From the NCBI GenBank assembly GCA_907164885.2, contig OU015493.1:220492781-220556780 (forward strand): 64,000 bases of DNA, given 5' to 3'. This DNA comes from Dolomedes plantarius (taxonomy: Eukaryota; Arthropoda; Arachnida; Araneae; Dolomedidae). The translations under genes were made by a program, and so were the position numbers. Of this stretch, positions 21,801 through 34,211 are shown in pieces (positions within the stretch are counted from its first letter, which is position 1; each line of letters begins with the position of its first letter). The notes below the pieces were generated by a model. That model saw nothing but the letters and a program-made list of their open reading frames with translations. It had not been told where the DNA came from and did not search any database.

Positions 21801-24800
21801 TCATTGAAATTTTCGTAATCATATTGCAATTGCACGGTCGAGTGATTATGAACTAGTTTCTGTTGTGACAAACACAGCATCTCAGGGGTATCGACATTAA
21901 TGTGGAGAAACGGTTGACAACCAAATATATTTTAAAAGAATTTTAAATCTAATTTTTCTGAATGTGAGGTATATTTAGGAAGGGAGGAGCGCAGAGCTGT
22001 TGTTTGTATCCCTTTCTAAGAAGTGGTTGCTATGGGATACAAAAGAAGACACTGCTGCGCAAATGAGTCACTATGAAAGCCCTGAAGTTTTTAACGGGGA
22101 AATGTAGAAATAGCCTCATTGAAATTTTCGTAATCATATTGCAATTGCACGGTCGAGTGATTATGAACTAGTTTCTGTTGTGACAAACACAGCATCTCAG
22201 GGGTATCGACATTAATGTGGGGAAACGGTTGACAACCAAATATATTTTAAAAGAATTTTAAATCTAATTTTTCTGAATGTGAGGTATATTTAGGAAGGGA
22301 GGAGCGCAGAGCTGTTGTTTGTATCCCTTTCTAAGAAGTGGTTGCTATGGGATACAAAAGAAGACACTGCTGCGCAAATGAGTCACTATGAAAGCCCTGA
22401 AGTTTTTAACGGGGAAATGTAGAAATAGCCTCATTGAAATTTTCGTAATCATATTGCAACTGCACGGTCGAGTGATTATGAACTAGTTTCTGTTGTGACA
22501 AACACAGCATCTCAGGGGTATCGACATTAATGTGGGGAAACGGTTGACAACCAAATATATTTTAAAAGAATTTTAAATCTAATTTTTCTGAATGTGAGGT
22601 ATATTTAGGAAGGGAGGAGCGCAGAGCTGTTGTTTGTATCCCTTTCTAAGAAGTGGTTGCTATGGGATACAAAAGAAGACACTGCTGCGCAAATGAGTCA
22701 CTATGAAAGCCCTGAAGTTTTTAACGGGGAAATGTAGAAATAGCCTCATTGAAATTTTCGTAATCATATTGCAATTGCACGGTCGAGTGATTATGAACTA
22801 GTTTCTGTTGTGACAAACACAGCATCTCAGGGGTATCGACATTAATGTGGGGAAACGGTTGACAACCAAATATATTTTAAAAGAATTTTAAATCTAATTT
22901 TTCTGAATGTGAGGTATATTTAGGAAGGGAGGAGCGCAGAGCTGTTGTTTGTATCCCTTTCTAAGAAGTGGTTGCTATGGGATACAAAAGAAGACACTGC
23001 TGCGCAAATGAGTCACTATGAAAGCCCTGAAGTTTTTAACGGGGAAATGTAGAAATAGCCTCATTGAAATTTTCGTAATCATATTGCAATTGCACGGTCG
23101 AGTGATTATGAACTAGTTTCTGTTGTGACAAACACAGCATCTCAGGGGTATCGACATTAATGTGGGGAAACGGTTGACAACCAAATATATTTTAAAAGAA
23201 TTTTAAATCTAATTTTTCTGAATGTGAGGTATATTTAGGAAGGGAGGAGCGCAGAGCTGTTGTTTGTATCCCTTTCTAAGAAGTGGTTGCTATGGGATAC
23301 AAAAGAAGACACTGCTGCGCAAATGAGTCACTATGAAAGCCCTGAAGTTTTTAACGGGGAAATGTAGAAATAGCCTCATTGAAATTTTCGTAATCATATT
23401 GCAATTGCACGGTCGAGTGATTATGAACTAGTTTCTGTTGTGACAAACACAGCATCTCAGGGGTATCGACATTAATGTGGGGAAACGGTTGACAACCAAA
23501 TATATTTTAAAAGAATTTTAAATCTAATTTTTCTGAATGTGAGGTATATTTAGGAAGGGAGGAGCGCAGAGCTGTTGTTTGTATCCCTTTCTAAGAAGTG
23601 GTTGCTATGGGATACAAAAGAAGACACTGCTGCGCAAATGAGTCACTATGAAAGCCCTGAAGTTTTTAACGGGGAAATGTAGAAATAGCCTCATTGAAAT
23701 TTTCGTAATCATATTGCAACTGCACGGTCGAGTGATTATGAACTAGTTTCTGTTGTGACAAACACAGCATCTCAGGGGTATCGACATTAATGTGGGGAAA
23801 CGGTTGACAACCAAATATATTTTAAAAGAATTTTAAATCTAATTTTTCTGAATGTGAGGTATATTTAGGAAGGGAGGAGCGCAGAGCTGTTGTTTGTATC
23901 CCTTTCTAAGAAGTGGTTGCTATGGGATACAAAAGAAGACACTGCTGCGCAAATGAGTCACTATGAAAGCCCTGAAGTTTTTAACGGGGAAATGTAGAAA
24001 TAGCCTCATTGAAATTTTCGTAATCATATTGCAATTGCACGGTCGAGTGATTATGAACTAGTTTCTGTTGTGACAAACACAGCATCTCAGGGGTATCGAC
24101 ATTAATGTGGGGAAACGGTTGACAACCAAATATATTTTAAAAGAATTTTAAATCTAATTTTTCTGAATGTGAGGTATATTTAGGAAGGGAGGAGCGCAGA
24201 GCTGTTGTTTGTATCCCTTTCTAAGAAGTGGTTGCTATGGGATACAAAAGAAGACACTGCTGCGCAAATGAGTCACTATGAAAGCCCTGAAGTTTTTAAC
24301 GGGGAAATGTAGAAATAGCCTCATTGAAATTTTCGTAATCATATTGCAATTGCACGGTCGAGTGATTATGAACTAGTTTCTGTTGTGACAAACACAGCAT
24401 CTCAGGGGTATCGACATTAATGTGGGGAAACGGTTGACAACCAAATATATTTTAAAAGAATTTTAAATCTAATTTTTCTGAATGTGAGGTATATTTAGGA
24501 AGGGAGGAGCGCAGAGCTGTTGTTTGTATCCCTTTCTAAGAAGTGGTTGCTATGGGATACAAAAGAAGACACTGCTGCGCAAATGAGTCACTATGAAAGC
24601 CCTGAAGTTTTTAACGGGGAAATGTAGAAATAGCCTCATTGAAATTTTCGTAATCATATTGCAATTGCACGGTCGAGTGATTATGAACTAGTTTCTGTTG
24701 TGACAAACACAGCATCTCAGGGGTATCGACATTAATGTGGGGAAACGGTTGACAACCAAATATATTTTAAAAGAATTTTAAATCTAATTTTTCTGAATGT

Positions 24801-27800
24801 GAGGTATATTTAGGAAGGGAGGAGCGCAGAGCTGTTGTTTGTATCCCTTTCTAAGAAGTGGTTGCTATGGGATACAAAAGAAGACACTGCTGCGCAAATG
24901 AGTCACTATGAAAGCCCTGAAGTTTTTAACGGGGAAATGTAGAAATAGCCTCATTGAAATTTTCGTAATCATATTGCAATTGCACGGTCGAGTGATTATG
25001 AACTAGTTTCTGTTGTGACAAACACAGCATCTCAGGGGTATCGACATTAATGTGGGGAAACGGTTGACAACCAAATATATTTTAAAAGAATTTTAAATCT
25101 AATTTTTCTGAATGTGAGGTATATTTAGGAAGGGAGGAGCGCAGAGCTGTTGTTTGTATCCCTTTCTAAGAAGTGGTTGCTATGGGATACAAAGAAGACA
25201 CTGCTGCGCAAATGAGTCACTATGAAAGCCCTGAAGTTTTTAACGGGGAAATGTAGAAATAGCCTCATTGAAATTTTCGTAATCATATTGCAATTGCACG
25301 GTCGAGTGATTATGAACTAGTTTCTGTTGTGACAAACACAGCATCTCAGGGGTATCGACATTAATGTGGGGAAACGGTTGACAACCAAATATATTTTAAA
25401 AGAATTTTAAATCTAATTTTTCTGAATGTGAGGTATATTTAGGAAGGGAGGAGCGCAGAGCTGTTGTTTGTATCCCTTTCTAAGAAGTGGTTGCTATGGG
25501 ATACAAAAGAAGACACTGCTGCGCAAATGAGTCACTATGAAAGCCCTGAAGTTTTTAACGGGGAAATGTAGAAATAGCCTCATTGAAATTTTCGTAATCA
25601 TATTGCAATTGCACGGTCGAGTGATTATGAACTAGTTTCTGTTGTGACAAACACAGCATCTCAGGGGTATCGACATTAATGTGGAGAAACGGTTGACAAC
25701 CAAATATATTTTAAAAGAATTTTAAATCTAATTTTTCTGAATGTGAGGTATATTTAGGAAGGGAGGAGCGCAGAGCTGTTGTTTGTATCCCTTTCTAAGA
25801 AGTGGTTGCTATGGGATACAAAAGAAGACACTGCTGCGCAAATGAGTCACTATGAAAGCCCTGAAGTTTTTAACGGGGAAATGTAGAAATAGCCTCATTG
25901 AAATTTTCGTAATCATATTGCAATTGCACGGTCGAGTGATTATGAACTAGTTTCTGTTGTGACAAACACAGCATCTCAGGGGTATCGACATTAATGTGGG
26001 GAAACGGTTGACAACCAAATATATTTTAAAAGAATTTTAAATCTAATTTTTCTGAATGTGAGGTATATTTAGGAAGGGAGGAGCGCAGAGCTGTTGTTTG
26101 TATCCCTTTCTAAGAAGTGGTTGCTATGGGATACAAAAGAAGACACTGCTGCGCAAATGAGTCACTATGAAAGCCCTGAAGTTTTTAACGGGGAAATGTA
26201 GAAATAGCCTCATTGAAATTTTCGTAATCATATTGCAATTGCACGGTCGAGTGATTATGAACTAGTTTCTGTTGTGACAAACACAGCATCTCAGGGGTAT
26301 CGACATTAATGTGGGGAAACGGTTGACAACCAAATATATTTTAAAAGAATTTTAAATCTAATTTTTCTGAATGTGAGGTATATTTAGGAAGGGAGGAGCG
26401 CAGAGCTGTTGTTTGTATCCCTTTCTAAGAAGTGGTTGCTATGGGATACAAAAGAAGACACTGCTGCGCAAATGAGTCACTATGAAAGCCCTGAAGTTTT
26501 TAACGGGGAAATGTAGAAATAGCCTCATTGAAATTTTCGTAATCATATTGCAATTGCACGGTCGAGTGATTATGAACTAGTTTCTGTTGTGACAAACACA
26601 GCATCTCAGGGGTATCGACATTAATGTGGGGAAACGGTTGACAACCAAATATATTTTAAAAGAATTTTAAATCTAATTTTTCTGAATGTGAGGTATATTT
26701 AGGAAGGGAGGAGCGCAGAGCTGTTGTTTGTATCCCTTTCTAAGAAGTGGTTGCTATGGGATACAAAAGAAGACACTGCTGCGCAAATGAGTCACTATGA
26801 AAGCCCTGAAGTTTTTAACGGGGAAATGTAGAAATAGCCTCATTGAAATTTTCGTAATCATATTGCAATTGCACGGTCGAGTGATTATGAACTAGTTTCT
26901 GTTGTGACAAACACAGCATCTCAGGGGTATCGACATTAATGTGGGGAAACGGTTGACAACCAAATATATTTTAAAAGAATTTTAAATCTAATTTTTCTGA
27001 ATGTGAGGTATATTTAGGAAGGGAGGAGCGCAGAGCTGTTGTTTGTATCCCTTTCTAAGAAGTGGTTGCTATGGGATACAAAAGAAGACACTGCTGCGCA
27101 AATGAGTCACTATGAAAGCCCTGAAGTTTTTAACGGGGAAATGTAGAAATAGCCTCATTGAAATTTTCGTAATCATATTGCAATTGCACGGTCGAGTGAT
27201 TATGAACTAGTTTCTGTTGTGACAAACACAGCATCTCAGGGGTATCGACATTAATGTGGGGAAACGGTTGACAACCAAATATATTTTAAAAGAATTTTAA
27301 ATCTAATTTTTCTGAATGTGAGGTATATTTAGGAAGGGAGGAGCGCAGAGCTGTTGTTTGTATCCCTTTCTAAGAAGTGGTTGCTATGGGATACAAAAGA
27401 AGACACTGCTGCGCAAATGAGTCACTATGAAAGCCCTGAAGTTTTTAACGGGGAAATGTAGAAATAGCCTCATTGAAATTTTCGTAATCATATTGCAATT
27501 GCACGGTCGAGTGATTATGAACTAGTTTCTGTTGTGACAAACACAGCATCTCAGGGGTATCGACATTAATGTGGGGAAACGGTTGACAACCAAATATATT
27601 TTAAAAGAATTTTAAATCTAATTTTTCTGAATGTGAGGTATATTTAGGAAGGGAGGAGCGCAGAGCTGTTGTTTGTATCCCTTTCTAAGAAGTGGTTGCT
27701 ATGGGATACAAAAGAAGACACTGCTGCGCAAATGAGTCACTATGAAAGCCCTGAAGTTTTTAACGGGGAAATGTAGAAATAGCCTCATTGAAATTTTCGT

Positions 27801-30800
27801 AATCATATTGCAATTGCACGGTCGAGTGATTATGAACTAGTTTCTGTTGTGACAAACACAGCATCTCAGGGGTATCGACATTAATGTGGAGAAACGGTTG
27901 ACAACCAAATATATTTTAAAAGAATTTTAAATCTAATTTTTCTGAATGTGAGGTATATTTAGGAAGGGAGGAGCGCAGAGCTGTTGTTTGTATCCCTTTC
28001 TAAGAAGTGGTTGCTATGGGATACAAAAGAAGACACTGCTGCGCAAATGAGTCACTATGAAAGCCCTGAAGTTTTTAACGGGGAAATGTAGAAATAGCCT
28101 CATTGAAATTTTCGTAATCATATTGCAATTGCACGGTCGAGTGATTATGAACTAGTTTCTGTTGTGACAAACACAGCATCTCAGGGGTATCGACATTAAT
28201 GTGGGGAAACGGTTGACAACCAAATATATTTTAAAAGAATTTTAAATCTAATTTTTCTGAATGTGAGGTATATTTAGGAAGGGAGGAGCGCAGAGCTGTT
28301 GTTTGTATCCCTTTCTAAGAAGTGGTTGCTATGGGATACAAAAGAAGACACTGCTGCGCAAATGAGTCACTATGAAAGCCCTGAAGTTTTTAACGGGGAA
28401 ATGTAGAAATAGCCTCATTGAAATTTTCGTAATCATATTGCAATTGCACGGTCGAGTGATTATGAACTAGTTTCTGTTGTGACAAACACAGCATCTCAGG
28501 GGTATCGACATTAATGTGGAGAAACGGTTGACAACCAAATATATTTTAAAAGAATTTTAAATCTAATTTTTCTGAATGTGAGGTATATTTAGGAAGGGAG
28601 GAGCGCAGAGCTGTTGTTTGTATCCCTTTCTAAGAAGTGGTTGCTATGGGATACAAAAGAAGACACTGCTGCGCAAATGAGTCACTATGAAAGCCCTGAA
28701 GTTTTTAACGGGGAAATGTAGAAATAGCCTCATTGAAATTTTCGTAATCATATTGCAATTGCACGGTCGAGTGATTATGAACTAGTTTCTGTTGTGACAA
28801 ACACAGCATCTCAGGGGTATCGACATTAATGTGGGGAAACGGTTGACAACCAAATATATTTAAAAGAATTTTAAATCTAATTTTTCTGAATGTGAGGTAT
28901 ATTTAGGAAGGGAGGAGCGCAGAGCTGTTGTTTGTATCCCTTTCTAAGAAGTGGTTGCTATGGGATACAAAAGAAGACACTGCTGCGCAAATGAGTCACT
29001 ATGAAAGCCCTGAAGTTTTTAACGGGGAAATGTAGAAATAGCCTCATTGAAATTTTCGTAATCATATTGCAATTGCACGGTCGAGTGATTATGAACTAGT
29101 TTCTGTTGTGACAAACACAGCATCTCAGGGGTATCGACATTAATGTGGAGAAACGGTTGACAACCAAATATATTTTAAAAGAATTTTAAATCTAATTTTT
29201 CTGAATGTGAGGTATATTTAGGAAGGGAGGAGCGCAGAGCTGTTGTTTGTATCCCTTTCTAAGAAGTGGTTGCTATGGGATACAAAAGAAGACACTGCTG
29301 CGCAAATGAGTCACTATGAAAGCCCTGAAGTTTTTAACGGGGAAATGTAGAAATAGCCTCATTGAAATTTTCGTAATCATATTGCAATTGCACGGTCGAG
29401 TGATTATGAACTAGTTTCTGTTGTGACAAACACAGCATCTCAGGGGTATCGACATTAATGTGGGGAAACGGTTGACAACCAAATATATTTTAAAAGAATT
29501 TTAAATCTAATTTTTCTGAATGTGAGGTATATTTAGGAAGGGAGGAGCGCAGAGCTGTTGTTTGTATCCCTTTCTAAGAAGTGGTTGCTATGGGATACAA
29601 AAGAAGACACTGCTGCGCAAATGAGTCACTATGAAAGCCCTGAAGTTTTTAACGGGGAAATGTAGAAATAGCCTCATTGAAATTTTCGTAATCATATTGC
29701 AACTGCACGGTCGAGTGATTATGAACTAGTTTCTGTTGTGACAAACACAGCATCTCAGGGGTATCGACATTAATGTGGGGAAACGGTTGACAACCAAATA
29801 TATTTTAAAAGAATTTTAAATCTAATTTTTCTGAATGTGAGGTATATTTAGGAAGGGAGGAGCGCAGAGCTGTTGTTTGTATCCCTTTCTAAGAAGTGGT
29901 TGCTATGGGATACAAAAGAAGACACTGCTGCGCAAATGAGTCACTATGAAAGCCCTGAAGTTTTTAACGGGGAAATGTAGAAATAGCCTCATTGAAATTT
30001 TCGTAATCATATTGCAACTGCACGGTCGAGTGATTATGAACTAGTTTCTGTTGTGACAAACACAGCATCTCAGGGGTATCGACATTAATGTGGGGAAACG
30101 GTTGACAACCAAATATATTTTAAAAGAATTTTAAATCTAATTTTTCTGAATGTGAGGTATATTTAGGAAGGGAGGAGCGCAGAGCTGTTGTTTGTATCCC
30201 TTTCTAAGAAGTGGTTGCTATGGGATACAAAAGAAGACACTGCTGCGCAAATGAGTCACTATGAAAGCCCTGAAGTTTTTAACGGGGAAATGTAGAAATA
30301 GCCTCATTGAAATTTTCGTAATCATATTGCAATTGCACGGTCGAGTGATTATGAACTAGTTTCTGTTGTGACAAACACAGCATCTCAGGGGTATCGACAT
30401 TAATGTGGGGAAACGGTTGACAACCAAATATATTTTAAAAGAATTTTAAATCTAATTTTTCTGAATGTGAGGTATATTTAGGAAGGGAGGAGCGCAGAGC
30501 TGTTGTTTGTATCCCTTTCTAAGAAGTGGTTGCTATGGGATACAAAAGAAGACACTGCTGCGCAAATGAGTCACTATGAAAGCCCTGAAGTTTTTAACGG
30601 GGAAATGTAGAAATAGCCTCATTGAAATTTTCGTAATCATATTGCAATTGCACGGTCGAGTGATTATGAACTAGTTTCTGTTGTGACAAACACAGCATCT
30701 CAGGGGTATCGACATTAATGTGGAGAAACGGTTGACAACCAAATATATTTTAAAAGAATTTTAAATCTAATTTTTCTGAATGTGAGGTATATTTAGGAAG

Positions 30801-30842
30801 GGAGGAGCGCAGAGCTGTTGTTTGTATCTCTTTCTAAGAAGT
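18876..30842. repeat. Satellite array: 38 tandem monomers of 315 bp
   Basis: The monomer starts GGTTGCTATGGGATACAAAA and ends CCCTTTCTAAGAAGT. Successive starts (18876, 19191, 19505, 19820, 20135 ... 30528) are 315 bp apart except three monomers that are 1 bp shorter (copies 2, 21 and 32). The total of 11967 bp equals 38 monomers exactly. Copies are nearly identical. The main variants are GTGGGGAAAC versus GTGGAGAAAC and GCAATTGCAC versus GCAACTGCAC. The first monomer has a different tail (GTACTTTG for GTTGTTTG) and the last has GTATCTCTTT. Each monomer contains stops in all frames, so no protein is encoded. High homogeneity indicates recent amplification or ongoing homogenisation. Location (centromeric, heterochromatic or interstitial) cannot be told from sequence. 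Confidence 0.98.
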
Positions 30843-31272
30843 GAAGACACTTAGTTGAATTATAAGCTTACCCATTATAACTGAAAATATTACTTTTAAA
30901 GACATTTTCGCTCTGAGGGGTTATGCGTCATCTACGAGGGTATAGATGTTCGACCCTATGTGAGCCAAGGAGTTTGAGAGTAGAAGGATTCTTCTTGGAA
31001 GCTAGCAAGTTTGTTCAGTGCTGACCGAATATTTAGGGTTTTCATGAAATAAGTCGAACATTCAATAAAGCATTACGCTTTTGAACAGTTTTATTCAATT
31101 AGTTACGCGTTCATCGTATGAAATCTGTTAGGATAAATATTTCAACCACCTTTTGTCGAAAGAAATACTATTCGGTGTAGATAAACTGTCGCTTTTTGAT
31201 TTCGACTTCCTAATGTGAAAAGGCGATTCCCAGACGCACGAAGCTTGCATGTTTATCATTATTGTTCATCCA
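30843..31272. other. Spacer right of the satellite array
   Basis: The array stops abruptly inside the AAGAAGTG junction and continues as unrelated single-copy-looking sequence. No gene or element is recognised. Confidence 0.5.
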
Positions 31273-31480
31273 CACAGAAATAAAAAGTTGGTCGTGAATC
31301 CACTTCTCCAAGTTCAAATCCAATGCATAGGGGAACTTGCTTTGGCGAGTTTTACAACCCATGTAAAAAAGTTGGTTCTAGAACCCAGATCCCCAAATGG
31401 GTTCATTTACACGGCAATGCGGGCTTACCAACTCACTAAATGGGTTGTACGGCTCACTTTAAAGTGTATTGAAAAACACA
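31273..31480 (+). repeat. CACAGA-arm dispersed repeat, copy A
   Basis: It begins CACAGAAATAAAAAGTTGGT and continues with CCACTT, AATCCAATGCA, GGGGAACTTGCTTTGG, CGAG, ACAACCCA and GGGTTCATTTAC. These occur in the same order in the segment beginning at 51909, so the two are diverged copies of one repeat. No opposite terminus for this copy was identified. Confidence 0.65.
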
Positions 31481-32150
31481 CAAACAGGAGAATGCGAACT
31501 CTTCTTTCGAATTCAATATCTCATTTAATTTTGGGTTATAAAATCCTCGATTAATGAGTTCTTTTAAGTAAATTATTTTTCACTACAGTACTCGAAAGTT
31601 GCCCTCCACACCCGTTATATTAACCGATTTTACGCTAGTAATTCATTATTTATTATTTTGTATATTAATTATCCAAGTCCTCATACCCTTTCCCGTGAAA
31701 AAAAAAGAAAAAAAACCTGCGCTATACATCCATATTGGAATATAACTATTGGTATTTAAAGTCTCATAAAACGAAAGCCAAATATTTGTTATAAAATCTT
31801 ACAAACTTATATTGTAAGTGATGAAAGTCAGTCTAAAATTTGTAAGGATATCAGATGTTTAAAATGTTAATCAAACATTCATTATTTTTGGTAAATTGTA
31901 CTGAACAGTATTCCTCTCACTTTCCTTCTCAGGAGTAACAAAAAGAGGAAAGTCTCCAAATAACAACAAAACAACAACTTACAACTGAATTTTATGCTCA
32001 GATTTAGTGGTGGTGCTTCTATATACCAGTAAAATGAAATTTACAGAGAGCTTACGATATTTTTGACTAATGCGGCAGACGATATCTTGGGCAATATCCT
32101 TACCGCCATAGTACACAGCAGTTTGCTAGCCATTTTATTATGGGGAAAAA
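31481..32150. other. Unassigned AT-rich spacer
   Basis: No coding motif. CTAATGCGGCAGACGAT at about 32069-32085 also occurs in the Helitron-like fragment near 59728. Confidence 0.45.
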
Positions 32151-32340
32151 ATATAAAAGTTTGCATATCCCCTTCATAGGGGGTAATGCGGACTAGCATT
32201 ACCGCCTATGAAGGGATGACACACTCGGATGCTTTTAGTGACGCAACGCCGGGATTCGGTCCGAACACCCACAGCACCGAAAACTAGCGCTCTGTACCAT
32301 AGGGCCGCCACAAGCCCAAGATTATGAATATTATGTAGCT
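32151..32340 (-). mobile_element. tRNA-derived SINE (family 2), minus-strand copy
   Basis: On the minus strand it reads GGGCTTGTGGCGGCCCTATG, GTACAGAGCGCT, TTCGGTGCTGTGGGTG and ACCGAATCCCGGCG. These match, in order, the SINE at 63618, which has an intact GGTTCGAATCCCGG B box. In this copy the B box is damaged. Its 3' part carries a 20-bp hairpin (32170-32214), stem CCCTTCATAGGGGGTAATGC with one mismatch to its partner. Such SINEs derive from tRNA genes, are transcribed by RNA polymerase III and depend on a LINE for mobility. Confidence 0.75.
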
Positions 32341-33114
32341 TAAAATTTCATAGGTCAAAAAGTTATTTTTCACAACTTTTAGTTTGATTAAACTGAGATA
32401 CAAATATTTTATGAAGAAAGTTTCAAATCTTAGCTTTTACATATGAAAGATATTAACAACATATTTTTTTTAAATGAGACAAAAAATTAATTACATTGAT
32501 TTCAGTAGTAACTGTTTCTAATTAGTAGATACTACGATCCCACACAACTAGTTCCGAAACAATTACAATATCTCAAATTGCAACAACAAAGATTTTCAGG
32601 AAATATAGATAATCCTTTTTTGAGTCACAAGTTTTTCACAAGTATAAACTAGTTCTATTTGGCCAAATCATCCATTTATACTTACATGGTTTGAAAACTT
32701 CATAATTTGTTTATGTACTTACCTAGTTGCTCTAAATAAAATAGATCCAGGAACATGGTCTGATAATTTTATAATATACCAATATATATTTACTATAAAT
32801 ATACCTTTCTACATAGAAATGAAATAACTCATGTAAAATGCATTCACCCTTCATACTAAATCTGATGGTTTCAAATGCACACTGTAATGAGAAAGAATAT
32901 AAACTCACATTTAAATTTAAAAAAAATCCCAACAAACAAAGTTACAGATACAGAGAAACTTCAATTACATATATATACATATTCTGGCGGTTAAAAACTA
33001 GGCACAACTTTATTAAAGTCTATAATTTTGTAGTCAAAATCTACGAAACAGTTTAGATAGTCAAGTGTAGCTTTCTTTCGGTTGCAATACATGGAGGATT
33101 ACTCAACTGAAATA
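32341..33114. other. Unassigned AT-rich spacer
   Basis: No protein, RNA or element end recognised. Confidence 0.5.
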
Positions 33115-33900
33115 CACTCATGTTCAAAATTAAAAGAATTTTCAGATTTGGTCGATTTTCTCTAGAACTACTGGACAGATTTTGATGAAATTTGGTATAT
33201 ACATAGGTTGATATAATGCCCCCCCCCCAAAAAAAAAAAATCAACAGTTATAATACACACGCATGATCGTGCGTAAGATTCATCAGCGTCGGAAGGTATA
33301 AAACAGAGCTTACAATATCGAACAAAAAATGGGTTAATAGGGGATATGTATCCCCTCTTAGAGTTATACAGCTCTCACAAAATGAATTCATACTGGAAAT
33401 CAGGCAGAAAATGAGCCTCTGTGGCAGTCGATCTCACTCCTCTAGCAGTGCTGTTTTCAGGCCCTGGATGATTCTGGGAGGAGAAGAGATCATTGCAATT
33501 GCCCTCCCCAGAGCGTCCCACGAATTCTCTATAGGAATTAGGTCTGGGAATCTTGCTGGCCAATACATCCGGCGAATATCCTCACTTTCCAGAAATTCGT
33601 CGGCCAGATGAGCTCTATGTGGGAGAGCGTTGTCGTCCATTACAATGAAATCAGGGCCAACTGCACCCTTGAAAAGGCAAAGATAAGGCTCCAAGATCTC
33701 ATCCCTAAACCTCACACCAGTCACAGAGTCTCTTAAAAACACACGGGGGGATGTGCGCCCCTCCAACATGATGCCTGACGAGAATATCAAATCTCCGCTG
33801 CCATAGTGGTCTCTTTCTAGGAGGTTGGAGGGCAGGTAACGAGTCCCTAGTTCTCTCCAGAGTCGAGGTACGTCGAGGCCAGTGCGTCAAGGTCTAGATT
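33115..33900 (-). mobile_element. Truncated Tc1/mariner element
   Basis: TACACTCATGTTCAAAATTA at 33113 looks like a TA site plus a Tc1-type terminus. The transposase remnant is read from about 33900 down to 33340 on the minus strand. No second terminus was found beyond 33900, where similarity stops inside the catalytic domain, so the 5' half is missing. A C run followed by an A run (about 33221-33240) interrupts the untranslated part. Confidence 0.6.
33340..33900 (-). pseudogene. Tc1-like DD34E transposase, C-terminal half
   Basis: The chain reads SGIMLEGRTSPRVFLRDSVT, RFRDEILEPYLCLFKGAVGP, DFIVMDDNALPHRAHLADEF and LESEDIRRMYWPARFPDL, then PIENSWDALGRAIA. The second catalytic Asp (in MDDNALPH) and the Glu (in PIEN) are separated by 34 residues, the Tc1 DD34E spacing. 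GLKTALLEE is followed by TGA in place of the usual Trp codon, after which the frame continues DRLPQRLIFCLISSMNSF to the end near 33340. The segment with the first Asp is frameshifted and lost around 33790-33900. It is similar in plan to the transposase at 35469-36486 but clearly a different lineage. Confidence 0.88.
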
Positions 33901-34046
33901 CATATATTGGCTTCAATAATATGAAGTAAAATTTCTCTTCTGTAGTTAGGGGTATTTATGTTTATAGCTGTTCAAAATAAATGAAGGGAAAGGACTTCAA
34001 TCTAAATATTCATTGGAACAGTTACACGCACGAACCACATTACAAG

Positions 34047-34211
34047 TGTAAGATTCCCGAGAGAGGGGATTCCAAATATCCTGACAGAGATTTAATGGCG
34101 GACTAACACGTGTTACTCCGTCGGCAGTTCGTAGCACATTCCCGAACTTGGATGATTTCCGCTAGGGGTGCTATAGACATTGAGAGGAGGAAAGCTTTAC
34201 TGTCTGTTACA
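34047..34211 (-). mobile_element. Putative LTR start (3' LTR of the gypsy fragment)
   Basis: On the minus strand TGTAACAGACAG begins directly after the purine run AGAGGGGAAG, the expected polypurine-tract/LTR junction. A candidate end CTTACA lies at 34047, giving 165 bp. The true LTR could be longer, and no target duplication was found. Confidence 0.45.

Noticed and set aside
18876..30842. CRISPR-like array
   Set aside because: The 315-bp monomers are contiguous and near-identical, with no unique spacers. The genome context is eukaryotic.
18876..30842. CENP-B-box-like motif in the satellite
   Set aside because: No match to the TTCG-n4-A-nn-CGGG pattern was found in the monomer.
31249..31554. 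101-codon plus-strand frame
   Set aside because: It lies in a dispersed repeat arm shared with 51909 onward, and the frame is not preserved in that copy.
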